Source: Stenotrophomonas sp. UBA2629 (GTDB lineage Bacteria > Pseudomonadota > Gammaproteobacteria > Xanthomonadales > Xanthomonadaceae). From it: DNA of 53,292 nt. Shown one piece after another: positions 31,909-40,831 of the stretch. The first letter of the stretch is position 1. Each line of letters begins with the position of its first letter. Location: NCBI GenBank assembly GCA_002359895.1, contig DEOB01000010.1, positions 79,077 to 132,368 of the forward strand, given 5' to 3'. The position numbers and the translations under genes are program-made. The notes below the pieces were generated by a model, which searched no databases, had not been told where the DNA came from, and saw nothing but the letters and a program-made list of their open reading frames with translations.

Positions 31909-32859
31909 ATGTTTGAAGCCATCGTGTGGTTCGTGCTGGGGCTGGTGCTGCTGGCGCTGGGGGGGGATTCCATCGTCAAGGCGGCGTCGGGCCTGGCGCA
32001 GCGGTTTGGTGCCTCTCCGTTCGTCGCAGGCCTGCTGCTGGTGGCTTTCGGCACCTCGCTGCCGGAACTGGTGGTCAACGCGCGGGCCTTCGCGGTAGGG
32101 GCGCAGGAGCTGGCGCTGGGCAACGCGGTCGGCAGCAACATCGTCAACGTCGGCCTGACCTTGGCGCTGGCCGCATTGGCCTACCCGCTGGTGGTGCGTA
32201 CGCGGCTGTTGTCGCCGCTGCTGGTGCTGCTGGCGGTGGCCTCGCTGGCGTTGATCGTCTTTGGGCTGGATGGGGCCATCAGCCGCATCGAGGGCATCGT
32301 GCTGCTGCTGGGCTTTGTCGCGGTGGTGGCGTTCCTGCTGGTGCGTGCGCGGCGCGAGCCGGTTGAGCTGCAGGAGAACATCGCCGACTACGCCACCACC
32401 CGTACCGTGCTGGGTTTGAACATCATCCGCCTGGTCATTGCCGCCGTGGTGCTGTACTACGGCGCGCGCTGGGTGGTGCAGGCCGCGCCGGTAATCGGCG
32501 CCGGCTGGGGCATGTCACCGCTGCTGGCGGGCCTGTTGCCGGTGGCCATCGGCACCGCACTGCCGGAAGTGGCCGCAGCCATCGCCGCCGCACGTCGCGG
32601 ACAGGGCGACATGGTGGTGGGCCACGTCATCGGCTCCAGCCTGTTCAATGTTCTGGTGGTGATCGGCGGCATGGCGGCGCTGCGGCCGATGCCGATGCCG
32701 GCCTCGTTCGTGCGGCTGGAACTGCCGGCGGCCATCGTCTTCGTGCTGATGCTGTACCCGATGCTGCGCGGCGACCTGAAGATCAGCCGGGGCGAAGGCG
32801 GCGTGTTGTTCGTCGCATTCCTGGCATGGGTGGGCCTGGAGCTGGCGCTGCTGCACTGA
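31909..32859 (+). CDS. CaCA family sodium/calcium antiporter (YrbG-like)
   Basis: A 316-residue membrane protein with about ten spans and the two inverted alpha repeats that define the family. Alpha-1 holds GTSLPELVVN and GNAVGSNIVN; alpha-2 holds GTALPEVAAAIAAA and GHVIGSSLFNVL. The conserved acidic Glu in each repeat, needed for cation exchange, is present. GGGAGA (31894-31899) precedes the ATG at 31909; the GTG at 31906 adds one residue. It ends convergently with the Mrp operon, which also moves cations. Confidence 0.92.
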   Translation: MFEAIVWFVLGLVLLALGGDSIVKAASGLAQRFGASPFVAGLLLVAFGTSLPELVVNARAFAVGAQELALGNAVGSNIVNVGLTLALAALAYPLVVRTRLLSPLLVLLAVASLALIVFGLDGAISRIEGIVLLLGFVAVVAFLLVRARREPVELQENIADYATTRTVLGLNIIRLVIAAVVLYYGARWVVQAAPVIGAGWGMSPLLAGLLPVAIGTALPEVAAAIAAARRGQGDMVVGHVIGSSLFNVLVVIGGMAALRPMPMPASFVRLELPAAIVFVLMLYPMLRGDLKISRGEGGVLFVAFLAWVGLELALLH

Positions 32860-32861
32860 GC

Positions 32862-32920
32862 GCAGGTGCTGTGATGATGCGGCGCGGAGTTTCAGCTCCA
32901 GCGCCGCAGCTTGCACCTGC
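32862..32920. terminator. Long hairpin between the CaCA gene and the Mrp operon
   Basis: GCAGGTGC...GCACCTGC forms the base and GCGGCGC-GGAG...CTCC-A-GCGCCGC the upper stem of a 59-base imperfect palindrome. It fills the gap between two convergent stop codons almost exactly. There is no T-tract on either strand; a bidirectional terminator or transcript-end stabiliser is likely. Confidence 0.55.
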
Positions 32921-33250
32921 TTACTTCTTGTCTTCGCCCGGTACTTCCGGGCGGCTTTCCATCATCAGTGACAGCGCGGCCTTGGCCATCAGGTGGGCGC
33001 TGATCGGTGCGGTGATGAACAGGAACACGGTGATCAGCAGCTCGCGGGGCTGCGGGTCCACGCCCAGGAAGATGTGATACGCCACCGAGCACACCAGCAC
33101 GCAGCCCACGCCCAGCGTGCTGGCCTTGGTGGGCGCATGCAGGCGCTTGAAGAAATCGGAAAAGCGCACCAGTCCCAATGCACCCACCAGGATGAAGAAG
33201 CACCCGAACAGCAGCAGTGCCGACAATGCGATCTGCAGAAAAGTAATCAT
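32921..33250 (-). CDS. mrpG: Mrp antiporter subunit G
   Basis: A 109-residue membrane protein with three spans. The family pattern is clear: a first helix ending LVGALGLVRFSDFFKRLHAP, then TKASTLGVGCVLVCS and LLITVFLFITAPISAHLMAKAAL. MrpG/PhaG is a small essential subunit of the Mrp sodium(potassium)/proton antiporter. It overlaps the mrpF stop by 4 bases and is the last gene of the operon. Confidence 0.92.
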   Translation of the reverse strand: MITFLQIALSALLLFGCFFILVGALGLVRFSDFFKRLHAPTKASTLGVGCVLVCSVAYHIFLGVDPQPRELLITVFLFITAPISAHLMAKAALSLMMESRPEVPGEDKK

Positions 33251-33531
33251 TCGACAATGTCCCGGCGCAGCACGTATTTGCTCAGCACCACGGTGCTGCC
33301 GAAGCCCAGCATGGCGATGATCAACGCCGCTTCAAAGTAGATGGCCGAGTCCAGGTACAGGCCAAACAGCATCAGCTCGGCGATGGCCGTGACCGACAGC
33401 GTATCCAGCGCGAGGATGCGGTCGGGCACGGTGGGCCCGCGCAGCAGCCGCCACAACGTCAGCAGCATTGCCACGCCAACGACGTGCATGCAGACCACCA
33501 CGGTGGTTTCAAAAATCGCGTATCCGTTCAC
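33247..33531 (-). CDS. mrpF: Mrp antiporter subunit F
   Basis: A 94-residue, three-span protein with the MrpF signature LLRGPTVPDRILALDTLSVT between the first and second helices and a C-terminal helix ending GFGSTVVLSKYVLRRD. The start is a GTG that overlaps the mrpE stop (GTGA), and its stop overlaps the mrpG start. These overlaps indicate stepwise coupled translation. Confidence 0.92.
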   Translation of the reverse strand: MNGYAIFETTVVVCMHVVGVAMLLTLWRLLRGPTVPDRILALDTLSVTAIAELMLFGLYLDSAIYFEAALIIAMLGFGSTVVLSKYVLRRDIVE

Positions 33532-34034
33532 GGGAAGATCTCCATCAGTGGCGCCTCGTAGCGCGCCTTGATCTCGGCAATGAGCCTGCCGGCATCTTCA
33601 AGATGCAGCACGTGCACCAGCAGATGACGGCGGTCTTCGGACAGGGCGGCCGATACCGTGCCCGGCGTCAGGGTGATGAAGCTGGTCAGCGCGGCGATGC
33701 CGTGGATGTTTTCGATATCCAGCGGTACCCAGATGAAACCGGGTTTGAGCCGCTGCTCCGGGCCCAGTACCTGCGCGGCGACGCGGATGTTGGAGATGAG
33801 GATGTCCCACAGCACCACAACCAGCAGCTTGGGTACCGGCCGCAACGTCCCGAGCCGGGCGAACTCACGGTCCAGCCGGGCCGCGAACAACGGAATCACC
33901 AGGCCCAGCAGAATGCCCAGCAGAAGTTGCCCCAGGTCGAAACTGGAGGACATCAGCATCCAGAACGCGACTACGGTGATCGACAGGGCTGGAGAGGGGA
34001 ACATCCTGCGCAGCAGGGGGCGGCGCGTACTCAT
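33528..34034 (-). CDS. mrpE: Mrp antiporter subunit E
   Basis: A 168-residue protein with two N-terminal membrane helices (about 12-52) and a cytoplasmic domain. The domain carries the family segments SNIRVAAQVLGPEQRLKPGF, TSFITLTPGTVSA and LLVHVLHLEDAGRLIAEIKARYE. MrpE supports assembly of the complex. It overlaps mrpD and mrpF by 4 bases each. Confidence 0.92.
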   Translation of the reverse strand: MSTRRPLLRRMFPSPALSITVVAFWMLMSSSFDLGQLLLGILLGLVIPLFAARLDREFARLGTLRPVPKLLVVVLWDILISNIRVAAQVLGPEQRLKPGFIWVPLDIENIHGIAALTSFITLTPGTVSAALSEDRRHLLVHVLHLEDAGRLIAEIKARYEAPLMEIFP

Positions 34035-35578
34035 GGCTGCCTCACCTGCGGCGTGGTGCCGCGTATGTCATTGAGGTATTGCTCCGGCGTCAGCAGCTGC
34101 GCGGCGATGGCGTCGGTCTGCCGCATCAGCGGTGCGGCAAATACAGTCATCGCCACCACATAGGCCAACAGCAGGCTGGCGGCAGCGGTTTCAAACGGGC
34201 GCGCGGGCGCCTCGACGGCCTGTTCGGGTTCCGGTGGAGTTTCGTCATCACCGGGCACATGCCAGAACAGGCGGATGCCGGTGCGGGTCAGGCCCATGAT
34301 CACCAGCAGGCTGCTACCCAGCACCGCTGCCCAGACCACGCCGGTATGCGCGTGCGGGACCGCCGAGAGCAGCGCCACCTTGGCCAGGAAGCCGGCCAAA
34401 GGCGGCAGCCCGGCCACAGCCACGGCGGCGACCAGGAACATCAGCCCGGTGGCGGTTTTGCCCGGCAGCACGGTGAGCTCGCCATCGCGGCGCTCACCAG
34501 CACGGATGCGGCGGCGGCGGATCAGGTCGGCCACCAGGAACATCGCCGCAGCGGTGAACGTGCTGTGTGGCAGGTAGAACAGGCCGGCCGAGATCGTGCC
34601 GGCATTGCCCAAGGCGAAAGCAATGAACAGCGTCGCCGCCGAAACCACCACCAGGTAGGCCACCAGCACGCTCATGCGCGTGGCAGCCAGGGCGCCCAAC
34701 GCGGCGACCACCAAGGTGGCGACACCGGCCCACAGCAGCCAGTCGGACGAGTACCCGCTCATCGCACCGGCGCCATCGCCGAGCCACAGCGTGCTTACCC
34801 GCAGCACGGCATACAGGCCGACCTTGGTCATGATCACGAACAGCGCGGCCACCGCCGCCGGTGCCCGTGCGTAAGATTCGGGCAGCCACAGGTACAGCGG
34901 CAGCAACGCAGCCTTGGAGCAGAACACCACCAGCAGCAGCCCCAGTGCGGCCTTGGCCAACTTCAGGTGCGAAGGTGGCAGCTCGGCGATGCGCTGGCTG
35001 ATTTCGGCCATGTTCAACGAACCAAGCGTGGCGTAGAGCATGCCCAGCGCGATCAGGAACAGCGTCGAAGCGGCGATGTTGAACACCACGTAATGCAGGC
35101 CGATGCGCATGCGCAGGCCGCGCCCACCCGACAGCAGCAGGCCGTAGGAGGCGATCAGCAGCACTTCGAAGAACACGAACAGGTTGAAGATGTCGCCGGT
35201 CAGGAACGCACCGTTGAGGCCGACCAGCTGGAACTGGAACAGCGCATGGAAATGCGGCGCGCGCCGGTCCCAGCCAGTGCAGGCATACAGCAGGCAGGCG
35301 ATGGCCAGCAGCAACGTGGTGCCCAGCATCCAGCCGGCCAAGCGATCGGCCACCAGCACGATGCCCAGCCGCGCCGGCCAGTCACCCAGCAGGTAAGCCG
35401 AGATGCGGCCTTCGTTGGTCTGGGCGAACAGCAGCGCCACCACCACCGCCAACGCCGCCATGCTCAGCCACGCCACGCTGCGCTGGACCTTGGGCCCAAA
35501 ACGGCGGTGCTCGATGAACAACGACAACGAAGCGCCCAGCAGCGGAATCAGGATCGGCAGGATCACCAGGTGATTCAT
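34031..35578 (-). CDS. mrpD: Mrp antiporter subunit D
   Basis: A 515-residue, about 14-span protein homologous to the proton-pumping NuoM/NuoN-like subunits of complex I. The Glu of the conserved fifth helix lies in GDIFNLFVFFEVLLIASYGL and the lysine of the discontinuous helix in FCSKAALLPLYLWLPESYA. The region around residue 440 has a charged cytoplasmic loop (DDETPPEPEQAVEAPA). It forms one of the two ion pathways of the complex. ATGA overlaps join it to mrpC and mrpE. Confidence 0.93.
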   Translation of the reverse strand: MNHLVILPILIPLLGASLSLFIEHRRFGPKVQRSVAWLSMAALAVVVALLFAQTNEGRISAYLLGDWPARLGIVLVADRLAGWMLGTTLLLAIACLLYACTGWDRRAPHFHALFQFQLVGLNGAFLTGDIFNLFVFFEVLLIASYGLLLSGGRGLRMRIGLHYVVFNIAASTLFLIALGMLYATLGSLNMAEISQRIAELPPSHLKLAKAALGLLLVVFCSKAALLPLYLWLPESYARAPAAVAALFVIMTKVGLYAVLRVSTLWLGDGAGAMSGYSSDWLLWAGVATLVVAALGALAATRMSVLVAYLVVVSAATLFIAFALGNAGTISAGLFYLPHSTFTAAAMFLVADLIRRRRIRAGERRDGELTVLPGKTATGLMFLVAAVAVAGLPPLAGFLAKVALLSAVPHAHTGVVWAAVLGSSLLVIMGLTRTGIRLFWHVPGDDETPPEPEQAVEAPARPFETAAASLLLAYVVAMTVFAAPLMRQTDAIAAQLLTPEQYLNDIRGTTPQVRQP

Positions 35579-35964
35579 GCGCCGTCTCCCGGCTTGGCAC
35601 CGGCATCCGGCGCGGCAGCCACCGGCTCGGGCTCATGCGCATCGACATGGTCGCTGTGGTTGTCACTGCGGTTGCGCATGGCCAGCACGATGCTCACGGC
35701 GGTCATCGCAAATGCAATGACGATGGCCGTCAGCACCAAAGCCTGCGGCAGGGGGTCGGTGTAATGCGCAAGGCTGGTGGCCACGCCGTCCTTGAGCACC
35801 GGCGCTTTGCCGATTACCGGCCGCCCCGCGCTGAAGATCAGCAGGTTGGTGGCGTAGGACAGAAAGGTCATGCCGAGAATCACGTCAAAACTGCGCGCAC
35901 GCAGCATCAGGTAGATGCCGATGCCGGCCAGTACGCCGATGGCGCTTGCCAGGGCCAGTTCCAT
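35575..35964 (-). CDS. mrpC: Mrp antiporter subunit C
   Basis: A 129-residue NuoK-like subunit with three membrane helices: GVLAGIGIYLMLRARSFDVI, GMTFLSYATNLLIFSAG and PQALVLTAIVIAFAMTAVSI. The hydrophilic tail of about 30 residues is Asp/His/Pro-rich and longer than usual. Its ATG overlaps the mrpA stop by one base (TGATG), and its stop overlaps the mrpD start by 4. Confidence 0.92.
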   Translation of the reverse strand: MELALASAIGVLAGIGIYLMLRARSFDVILGMTFLSYATNLLIFSAGRPVIGKAPVLKDGVATSLAHYTDPLPQALVLTAIVIAFAMTAVSIVLAMRNRSDNHSDHVDAHEPEPVAAAPDAGAKPGDGA

Positions 35965-38792
35965 CAGTGCATCTCCCCGGTGCGTGCCGAACGGCGGTGG
36001 ATATCAATTTCGCCATTGCGGGCGTTGCGGGTACGCGAGGGCTTGACCGTGCCCATCATCGACAGGATCAGCATCACCCCGCCAAACACCACCAGGTACA
36101 CGCCGGTATCAAAACCAATGGCGCTGGCCAGCGGCACTGTACCGATCAGCGGCAGGTGCAGATCCAGGTGGCCGCTGGTGAGGAACGGCACGCCGAAGAT
36201 CAGCGAGGCCGCGCCGCTGAGCAGGGCGATCAGCAGGCCCAGGCCGATGCAGCGGATGTAGTCGAAACCAAAACGCGACTCCACCGACGCCGTGCCCTGG
36301 ATCACGTACTGGATCAGCAGCGGCACCGCCAGCACCAGGCCGGCAACAAAGCCACCGCCCGGCGCGTTGTGGCCGCGCAGGAACAGGAAGATGGAGACGG
36401 TCAGCGTCAGCGGGAACATGATCTGCGCCAGGTCCGCCGGCACCGGCAGCTTGATCGGCGGGCCCGGCATGATCTGCTCCGGCGCCATGCGCGAGCGCCG
36501 CAGCAGCGCGTGCACCACCAGCGCAGCGATGCCGAACACGGTGATCTCACCGAAGGTATCGAACCCGCGGAAGTCCACCAGGATCACGTTCACCACGTTG
36601 TGGCCGTAAGCCTCCGGCAGCGAACGCACCAGCAGCTCGCCGGCCATGGTGTTGGGCGGCAGGGTCATCATCGAATACGCCAGCGCGGCCAGGCCGCCAC
36701 CGGCAACGATGGCAATGGCCGCATCGCGCCGCTTGCGCCAGCGCGAATGCTCAGGTGGCGATTGCGCCGGCAGGTAGTTCATGGCCAGCAGCATCAGCGC
36801 CAGCGTCACCATCTCCACCATCAACTGGGTCAGCGCCAGGTCCGGTGCGGACAGGAACACGAAAGTCAGCGCCACCATCAGCCCGGTGCCGCCCATCACG
36901 ATCAGTGCCAGCAGACGCTGCTGGAACAGGAACAACCCGGCGAACGCGCAGGCCAGCATGATCAGCCACAGCGTCCAGCCCAACAGCGGAATCGGCTGCG
37001 GTGCCGGCCATGTCGGCATGGTCGGGTTGGCGATGAACGGCGCTGCCGCCACGACCACTGCCACCAGCACCAGCGCCATCAACATGCGCTGCAGGCTGCC
37101 GTTGGCCAGCGCGGTGGTGACGCGATGGGCGAAGCCGAACAGCAGGTCCAGCCCCTGATGAAACAGGTTTTTGCCCACCGGGCGGTTGCGCGCGGAGTAC
37201 AGATCGGTGAAGCGGCGCAGGCCGACATACAGCGCGATACCGCCCACCACACCAATGAAACTCATCGCCAGCGGCAGATTGAAGCCATGCCACACCGCCA
37301 GACTGTACGCGGGCAGGTCCGTGCCCAGGATGGAACCGGCCGCCGCCTGCAGTACCGGGGCGATGGTCAGTGCCGGTGCGATACCCACGGCCAGGCAGAT
37401 CACCACAAGCACTTCCACCGGCACCTTCATCCAGCGCGGAGGCTCATGCGGCACCACGTCCAGATCAAGCGGGCCCTTGCCGAAGAACGTGTCGTCGACG
37501 AAGCGCAGGCTGTAGGCCACGCCAAGAATGCCTGCCAGCAGCGCCGCACCGCTGATTGCCGTACGCATCCATTCCGGGCCGCCGGTGGCCAGTGCCTCGG
37601 CAAACAGCATTTCCTTGGACAGGAAGCCGTTGAGCAGCGGAATGCCGGCCATGGCCAGCGAGGCGACGATGGCCAAGGTGCTGGTCACCGGCATCAGCCG
37701 GCGCAGGCCACCGAGCCGGCGCATGTCGCGGGTGCCGGTTTCGTGGTCGATGATGCCGGCGGCCATGAACAGCGACGCCTTGAAGGTGGCGTGGTTGAGG
37801 ATATGGAACACGCCAGCCACCACCGCCATCGGTGCGGACAGGCCAAACAGCAGGGTGATCAGGCCCAGATGCGAGATCGTGGAATACGCCAGCAGGCCTT
37901 TGAGGTCGTGCTGGAAGATCGCATTCCACGCGCCGATCAGCAGTGTGATAGCGCCAATGCCGCTGACCACATAGAAGAACAACTCGGTGCCGGCCAATGC
38001 CGGGTGCAGGCGCGCCAGCAGAAACACACCGGCTTTCACCATCGTGGCCGAATGCAGATACGCCGACACCGGCGTCGGCGCGGCCATGGCATGCGGCAAC
38101 CAGAAATGGAACGGGAACTGCGCGCTCTTGGTGAAGATGCCGGCCAACACCAGCAGCAGTGCCCACGGGTAAAGCGCGCTGTTGCGGATCAGCTCGCCCG
38201 AGGCCAGCACCACGTCCAGGTCAAAACTGCCGACGATGCGGCCGATCAGCAACACACCTGCCAACAGTGCCAAGCCACCGCCACCGGTGACGATCAAGGC
38301 CATGCGCGCGCCTTCGCGGGCGTCCTTGCGGTGCGACCAGAAGCCGATCAGCAGGAACGAGCTGATGCTGGTCAATTCCCAGAACACCATCAGCAGCAGC
38401 AGGTTGCCCGACAGCACCATGCCCAGCATGGCGCCCATGAACAGCAGCAGGTAGCTGTAGAAGCGGCGTGCGCTATCGCGGGGGGAGAGGTAGTAGTGTG
38501 CGTACAGCACCACCAGCGCACCGATGCCCAGCACCAGCCCGGCAAACATCCAGGCAAGGCCATCCATGCGCAGGCTGAAGTCCAGGCCGATCTGCGGCAG
38601 CCACTGCCAGCTGTTGCGGACCACCTCGCCGTTCAGAATGGCCGGGGTCAGCCAGCCGAGGATGGCTACGCCCAGTACCGGAGCGGCGCCGGCCAGGCAT
38701 GCGGCTGCAGCCCGGGACAGGCGGGCATTCAGCGCGACGACCGCTGCAAAAAGAAACGGCAACGCGAGGAGCAGCAACAAGACTGGCGTCAT
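35964..38792 (-). CDS. mrpA: Mrp antiporter subunits A and B fused
   Basis: A 942-residue protein. The first 770 or so residues are MrpA/NuoL-like: about 20 membrane spans, with FWELTSISSFLLIGFW, the lysine-bearing FTKSAQFPFHFWLPHAMAA and HILNHATFKASLFMAAG. The last 140 residues form an MrpB domain, recognised by LRGHNAPGGGFVAGLVLA and GFDTGVYLVVFGGVMLIL. This AB fusion is typical of group 2 (Pha-type) operons of proteobacteria. It is the largest subunit and carries one of the two ion channels. It is the first gene of the A-C-D-E-F-G operon; its start lies 87 bases downstream of the universal stress protein stop. Confidence 0.95.
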   Translation of the reverse strand: MTPVLLLLLALPFLFAAVVALNARLSRAAAACLAGAAPVLGVAILGWLTPAILNGEVVRNSWQWLPQIGLDFSLRMDGLAWMFAGLVLGIGALVVLYAHYYLSPRDSARRFYSYLLLFMGAMLGMVLSGNLLLLMVFWELTSISSFLLIGFWSHRKDAREGARMALIVTGGGGLALLAGVLLIGRIVGSFDLDVVLASGELIRNSALYPWALLLVLAGIFTKSAQFPFHFWLPHAMAAPTPVSAYLHSATMVKAGVFLLARLHPALAGTELFFYVVSGIGAITLLIGAWNAIFQHDLKGLLAYSTISHLGLITLLFGLSAPMAVVAGVFHILNHATFKASLFMAAGIIDHETGTRDMRRLGGLRRLMPVTSTLAIVASLAMAGIPLLNGFLSKEMLFAEALATGGPEWMRTAISGAALLAGILGVAYSLRFVDDTFFGKGPLDLDVVPHEPPRWMKVPVEVLVVICLAVGIAPALTIAPVLQAAAGSILGTDLPAYSLAVWHGFNLPLAMSFIGVVGGIALYVGLRRFTDLYSARNRPVGKNLFHQGLDLLFGFAHRVTTALANGSLQRMLMALVLVAVVVAAAPFIANPTMPTWPAPQPIPLLGWTLWLIMLACAFAGLFLFQQRLLALIVMGGTGLMVALTFVFLSAPDLALTQLMVEMVTLALMLLAMNYLPAQSPPEHSRWRKRRDAAIAIVAGGGLAALAYSMMTLPPNTMAGELLVRSLPEAYGHNVVNVILVDFRGFDTFGEITVFGIAALVVHALLRRSRMAPEQIMPGPPIKLPVPADLAQIMFPLTLTVSIFLFLRGHNAPGGGFVAGLVLAVPLLIQYVIQGTASVESRFGFDYIRCIGLGLLIALLSGAASLIFGVPFLTSGHLDLHLPLIGTVPLASAIGFDTGVYLVVFGGVMLILSMMGTVKPSRTRNARNGEIDIHRRSARTGEMH

Positions 38793-38879
38793 GCGGGGCG
38801 CAGGTGTGACAAGCGGGTCTTGGAGTCTAACAGGCGCTTTTTTACCCCCGCGCGCTTTTTATGAACGGGCCGTTTGGGT

Positions 38880-39812
38880 TCAGGGCGCCGAGCCAGACGG
38901 CGCAGTGGCTGCCGCTGAAGAACGGCTGTCACGCAGCAGCAGCGTGTCGGTTTCCAATGTCTCAACCAGCTGGCGCGCAACGCTGCCGATGAGCAGGTTG
39001 AACAGCGCGCTGCGCCCATGCGTGGTCACCACCACCAGTTCCACACCGGCCGCCTGCGCATGTTCGCTGACGATACGGGCCGGGTCGCCGGGCTCGATCA
39101 CCTTCTGCACGTGGGCCTGGCCGAGCAGTGGCCGCAGTTCGGTCAGCATCGATTGCGCCTGCTCGCGGGCATCGGCGTGTGCGTGCTCCTGCATGGTTTC
39201 GCGGTCGCCGGAAAACAGCAGGCCAGACGTGCTGTCCAGCGCGTGCACCAAGGACAGTTGCAGCGGTGTGCCCATCAAGGCCAGCGCCTGCCGGCTGGCG
39301 TGAAGGGTGCTGTCGGAGAAGTCGCAGGCCACGGCCAGGTTGCGGTACGGCCCGCGCACGCGGTCATGCACGATCAGCACGGGCAGCAGCGAATGCCGGG
39401 TCAGCCACAACACGCTGGAGCCGAGCATGGGCAGCTCGAACAGCGGGTCGCTGGAGATGCCGGTGATGATCAGGCCGCAGTGTTCCTCTTCCGCCAGTTG
39501 CAGCACGGCCCGGCCGATGTGGCCATGGCCGATGCGGATGTCCACCACCACGCCCTCAGCCTGGTTGTCGAGCAGGCGTTGCAGGCGGCGCTCGGCCAAT
39601 TGCCGGGCGCGGGCGTCATCCAACGTGGGTGTTGATGAGAGAAGCTGGGAGGAAATTTCGTCGGTCACCGCGTCGGGCAGCACCGTCGCCACCACCAGAC
39701 GTGCATTCCATTGCCGTGCAAGCTGCACCGCGCGGGCCAGGGCGCGGTCACACCGTGCGCTCAGGTCGGTGGCGAGCAGCAGAGAGGTAGGCGTGTCGGC
39801 GGGAGATGTCAT
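38880..39812 (-). CDS. Tandem-domain universal stress protein
   Basis: A 310-residue protein with two UspA domains (about 10-145 and 155-300). The first begins LLLATDLSARCDRALARAVQ and ends with GISSDPLFELPMLGSSVLWL; the second begins LAVACDFSDSTLHASRQAL and ends with TTHGRSALFNLLIGSVARQL. The second has the GxxG...GS nucleotide-binding pattern in intact form, the first only partly. It responds to stress in other bacteria; its ligand is unknown. GAGG precedes the ATG. It lies directly upstream of the Mrp operon on the same strand and may share regulation with it. Confidence 0.88.
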   Translation of the reverse strand: MTSPADTPTSLLLATDLSARCDRALARAVQLARQWNARLVVATVLPDAVTDEISSQLLSSTPTLDDARARQLAERRLQRLLDNQAEGVVVDIRIGHGHIGRAVLQLAEEEHCGLIITGISSDPLFELPMLGSSVLWLTRHSLLPVLIVHDRVRGPYRNLAVACDFSDSTLHASRQALALMGTPLQLSLVHALDSTSGLLFSGDRETMQEHAHADAREQAQSMLTELRPLLGQAHVQKVIEPGDPARIVSEHAQAAGVELVVVTTHGRSALFNLLIGSVARQLVETLETDTLLLRDSRSSAAATAPSGSAP

Positions 39813-39883
39813 GGCGTCCTCGATGTCAGCGGTTTGAGTCTACCCGCAGCCGGAGCTTGGCTTCATCCCCTATCCTGTGCGGC

Positions 39884-40789
39884 ATGAATGAGTACGTGCA
39901 CGGTCGCGGCATCCCCCCACAGGCATTGGTATTTGGTGGCAGCGGGCAGATTGGCGCGCGTTTGTTGGCCCACCTTCAGAGCGCGGGCTGGCAGGTCACC
40001 GCGGTCTCGCGGCAGCCGCAACAGCCGCAGCCGGGGCTGACGTGGATGCAGGGCGATCTGTCCGGCGCTTGGCAGGACGCGGCCGCGTTCGATGCGGTTT
40101 TCAGCTGCGGGCCGCTGGATCACTTCGCCCGCTGGTTTGCCGCCTCGCAGATCAATACGCAGCGCGTGGTCGCGTTTGGCTCCACCAGCGTGGATGTCAA
40201 ACAGGATTCCATCGAGCCGGCCGAGCGCGATGTCGCGCGCCGGTTGCGTGAGGCGGAAACCCGCCTGTTTGCCGCCGCAAGCGAACGTGGCATCGCCGCC
40301 ACGGTGCTACGCCCGACGCTGGTGTACGGCGCTGGTCGCGACAAAACGTTGAGCGTGATCGCGCAGATGGCAAAACGCAGCGGCATGTTTGTGCTGCCAT
40401 CGTCGGCCAATGGCCTGCGCCAGCCGGTGCATGTGCAGGACCTGGCGGACGCGGCGATGCAGGTGCTGTCGTTCCCGGCAACTGCCGGCCAGGCATATGC
40501 ACTGGCCGGTGGCGAAGTGCTGGGATACAGCGAGATGGTGCGGCGTGTGCTTGCCGCGTTGCCGTCACGTCCACGTCTGTTGCGGGTGCCAGCGCCGCTG
40601 TTTCGGCTCGCTTTGCGCGCCGCGCATGCGGCAAGCCGGTTGCAGGGCATGAATGCCGCCACGCTGGCGCGCATGCAGCAACCGCTGGCGTTTGACATCG
40701 AACCGGCGCGTCGCGATTTTGGCTACGCGCCGCGCCCGTTCCTGATCGATGCGGCGATGGTGACGGCGCCGGACGACACGGTGCCGTAA
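39884..40789 (+). CDS. NAD-dependent epimerase/dehydratase-like protein
   Basis: A 302-residue extended SDR. The cofactor motif is GGSGQIGARLL (about 18-28). Later segments include AFGSTSVDVKQDS, ATVLRPTLVYGAG, RQPVHVQDLADAAMQVL and ALAGGEVLGYSEMVRRVL, as in NAD(P)H-binding sugar or isoflavone-type reductases. The usual YxxxK pair is not in its standard place, so it may bind rather than turn over a substrate. It diverges from the universal stress protein gene across 71 bases and ends in the hairpin at 40788. Confidence 0.82.
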   Translation: MNEYVHGRGIPPQALVFGGSGQIGARLLAHLQSAGWQVTAVSRQPQQPQPGLTWMQGDLSGAWQDAAAFDAVFSCGPLDHFARWFAASQINTQRVVAFGSTSVDVKQDSIEPAERDVARRLREAETRLFAAASERGIAATVLRPTLVYGAGRDKTLSVIAQMAKRSGMFVLPSSANGLRQPVHVQDLADAAMQVLSFPATAGQAYALAGGEVLGYSEMVRRVLAALPSRPRLLRVPAPLFRLALRAAHAASRLQGMNAATLARMQQPLAFDIEPARRDFGYAPRPFLIDAAMVTAPDDTVP

Positions 40790-40811
40790 CGCAGTGGTTT
40801 CACTGCGTTTT
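40788..40811 (+). terminator. Terminator overlapping the stop codon
   Basis: AACGCAGTG, loop GTTT, CACTGCGTT then TT: a 9-bp stem running into four T. The left arm starts inside the TAA stop codon of the epimerase-like gene. The facing minus-strand gene ends at 40832. Confidence 0.8.
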
Positions 40812-40831
40812 CAAGCCTGTCCGCCCGTGGC

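Noticed and set aside
34079..35764. A 561-codon plus-strand frame opposite mrpD and mrpC
   Set aside because: Same Q/H/R-rich composition; the minus strand carries clear Mrp subunits with overlapping starts and stops.
35946..38864. A 972-codon open frame on the plus strand opposite mrpA
   Set aside because: The product is almost entirely Q, H, R, A and G with no domain or hydrophobic pattern. It is a shadow of the high-GC mrpA codons, which form a complete membrane protein on the other strand.
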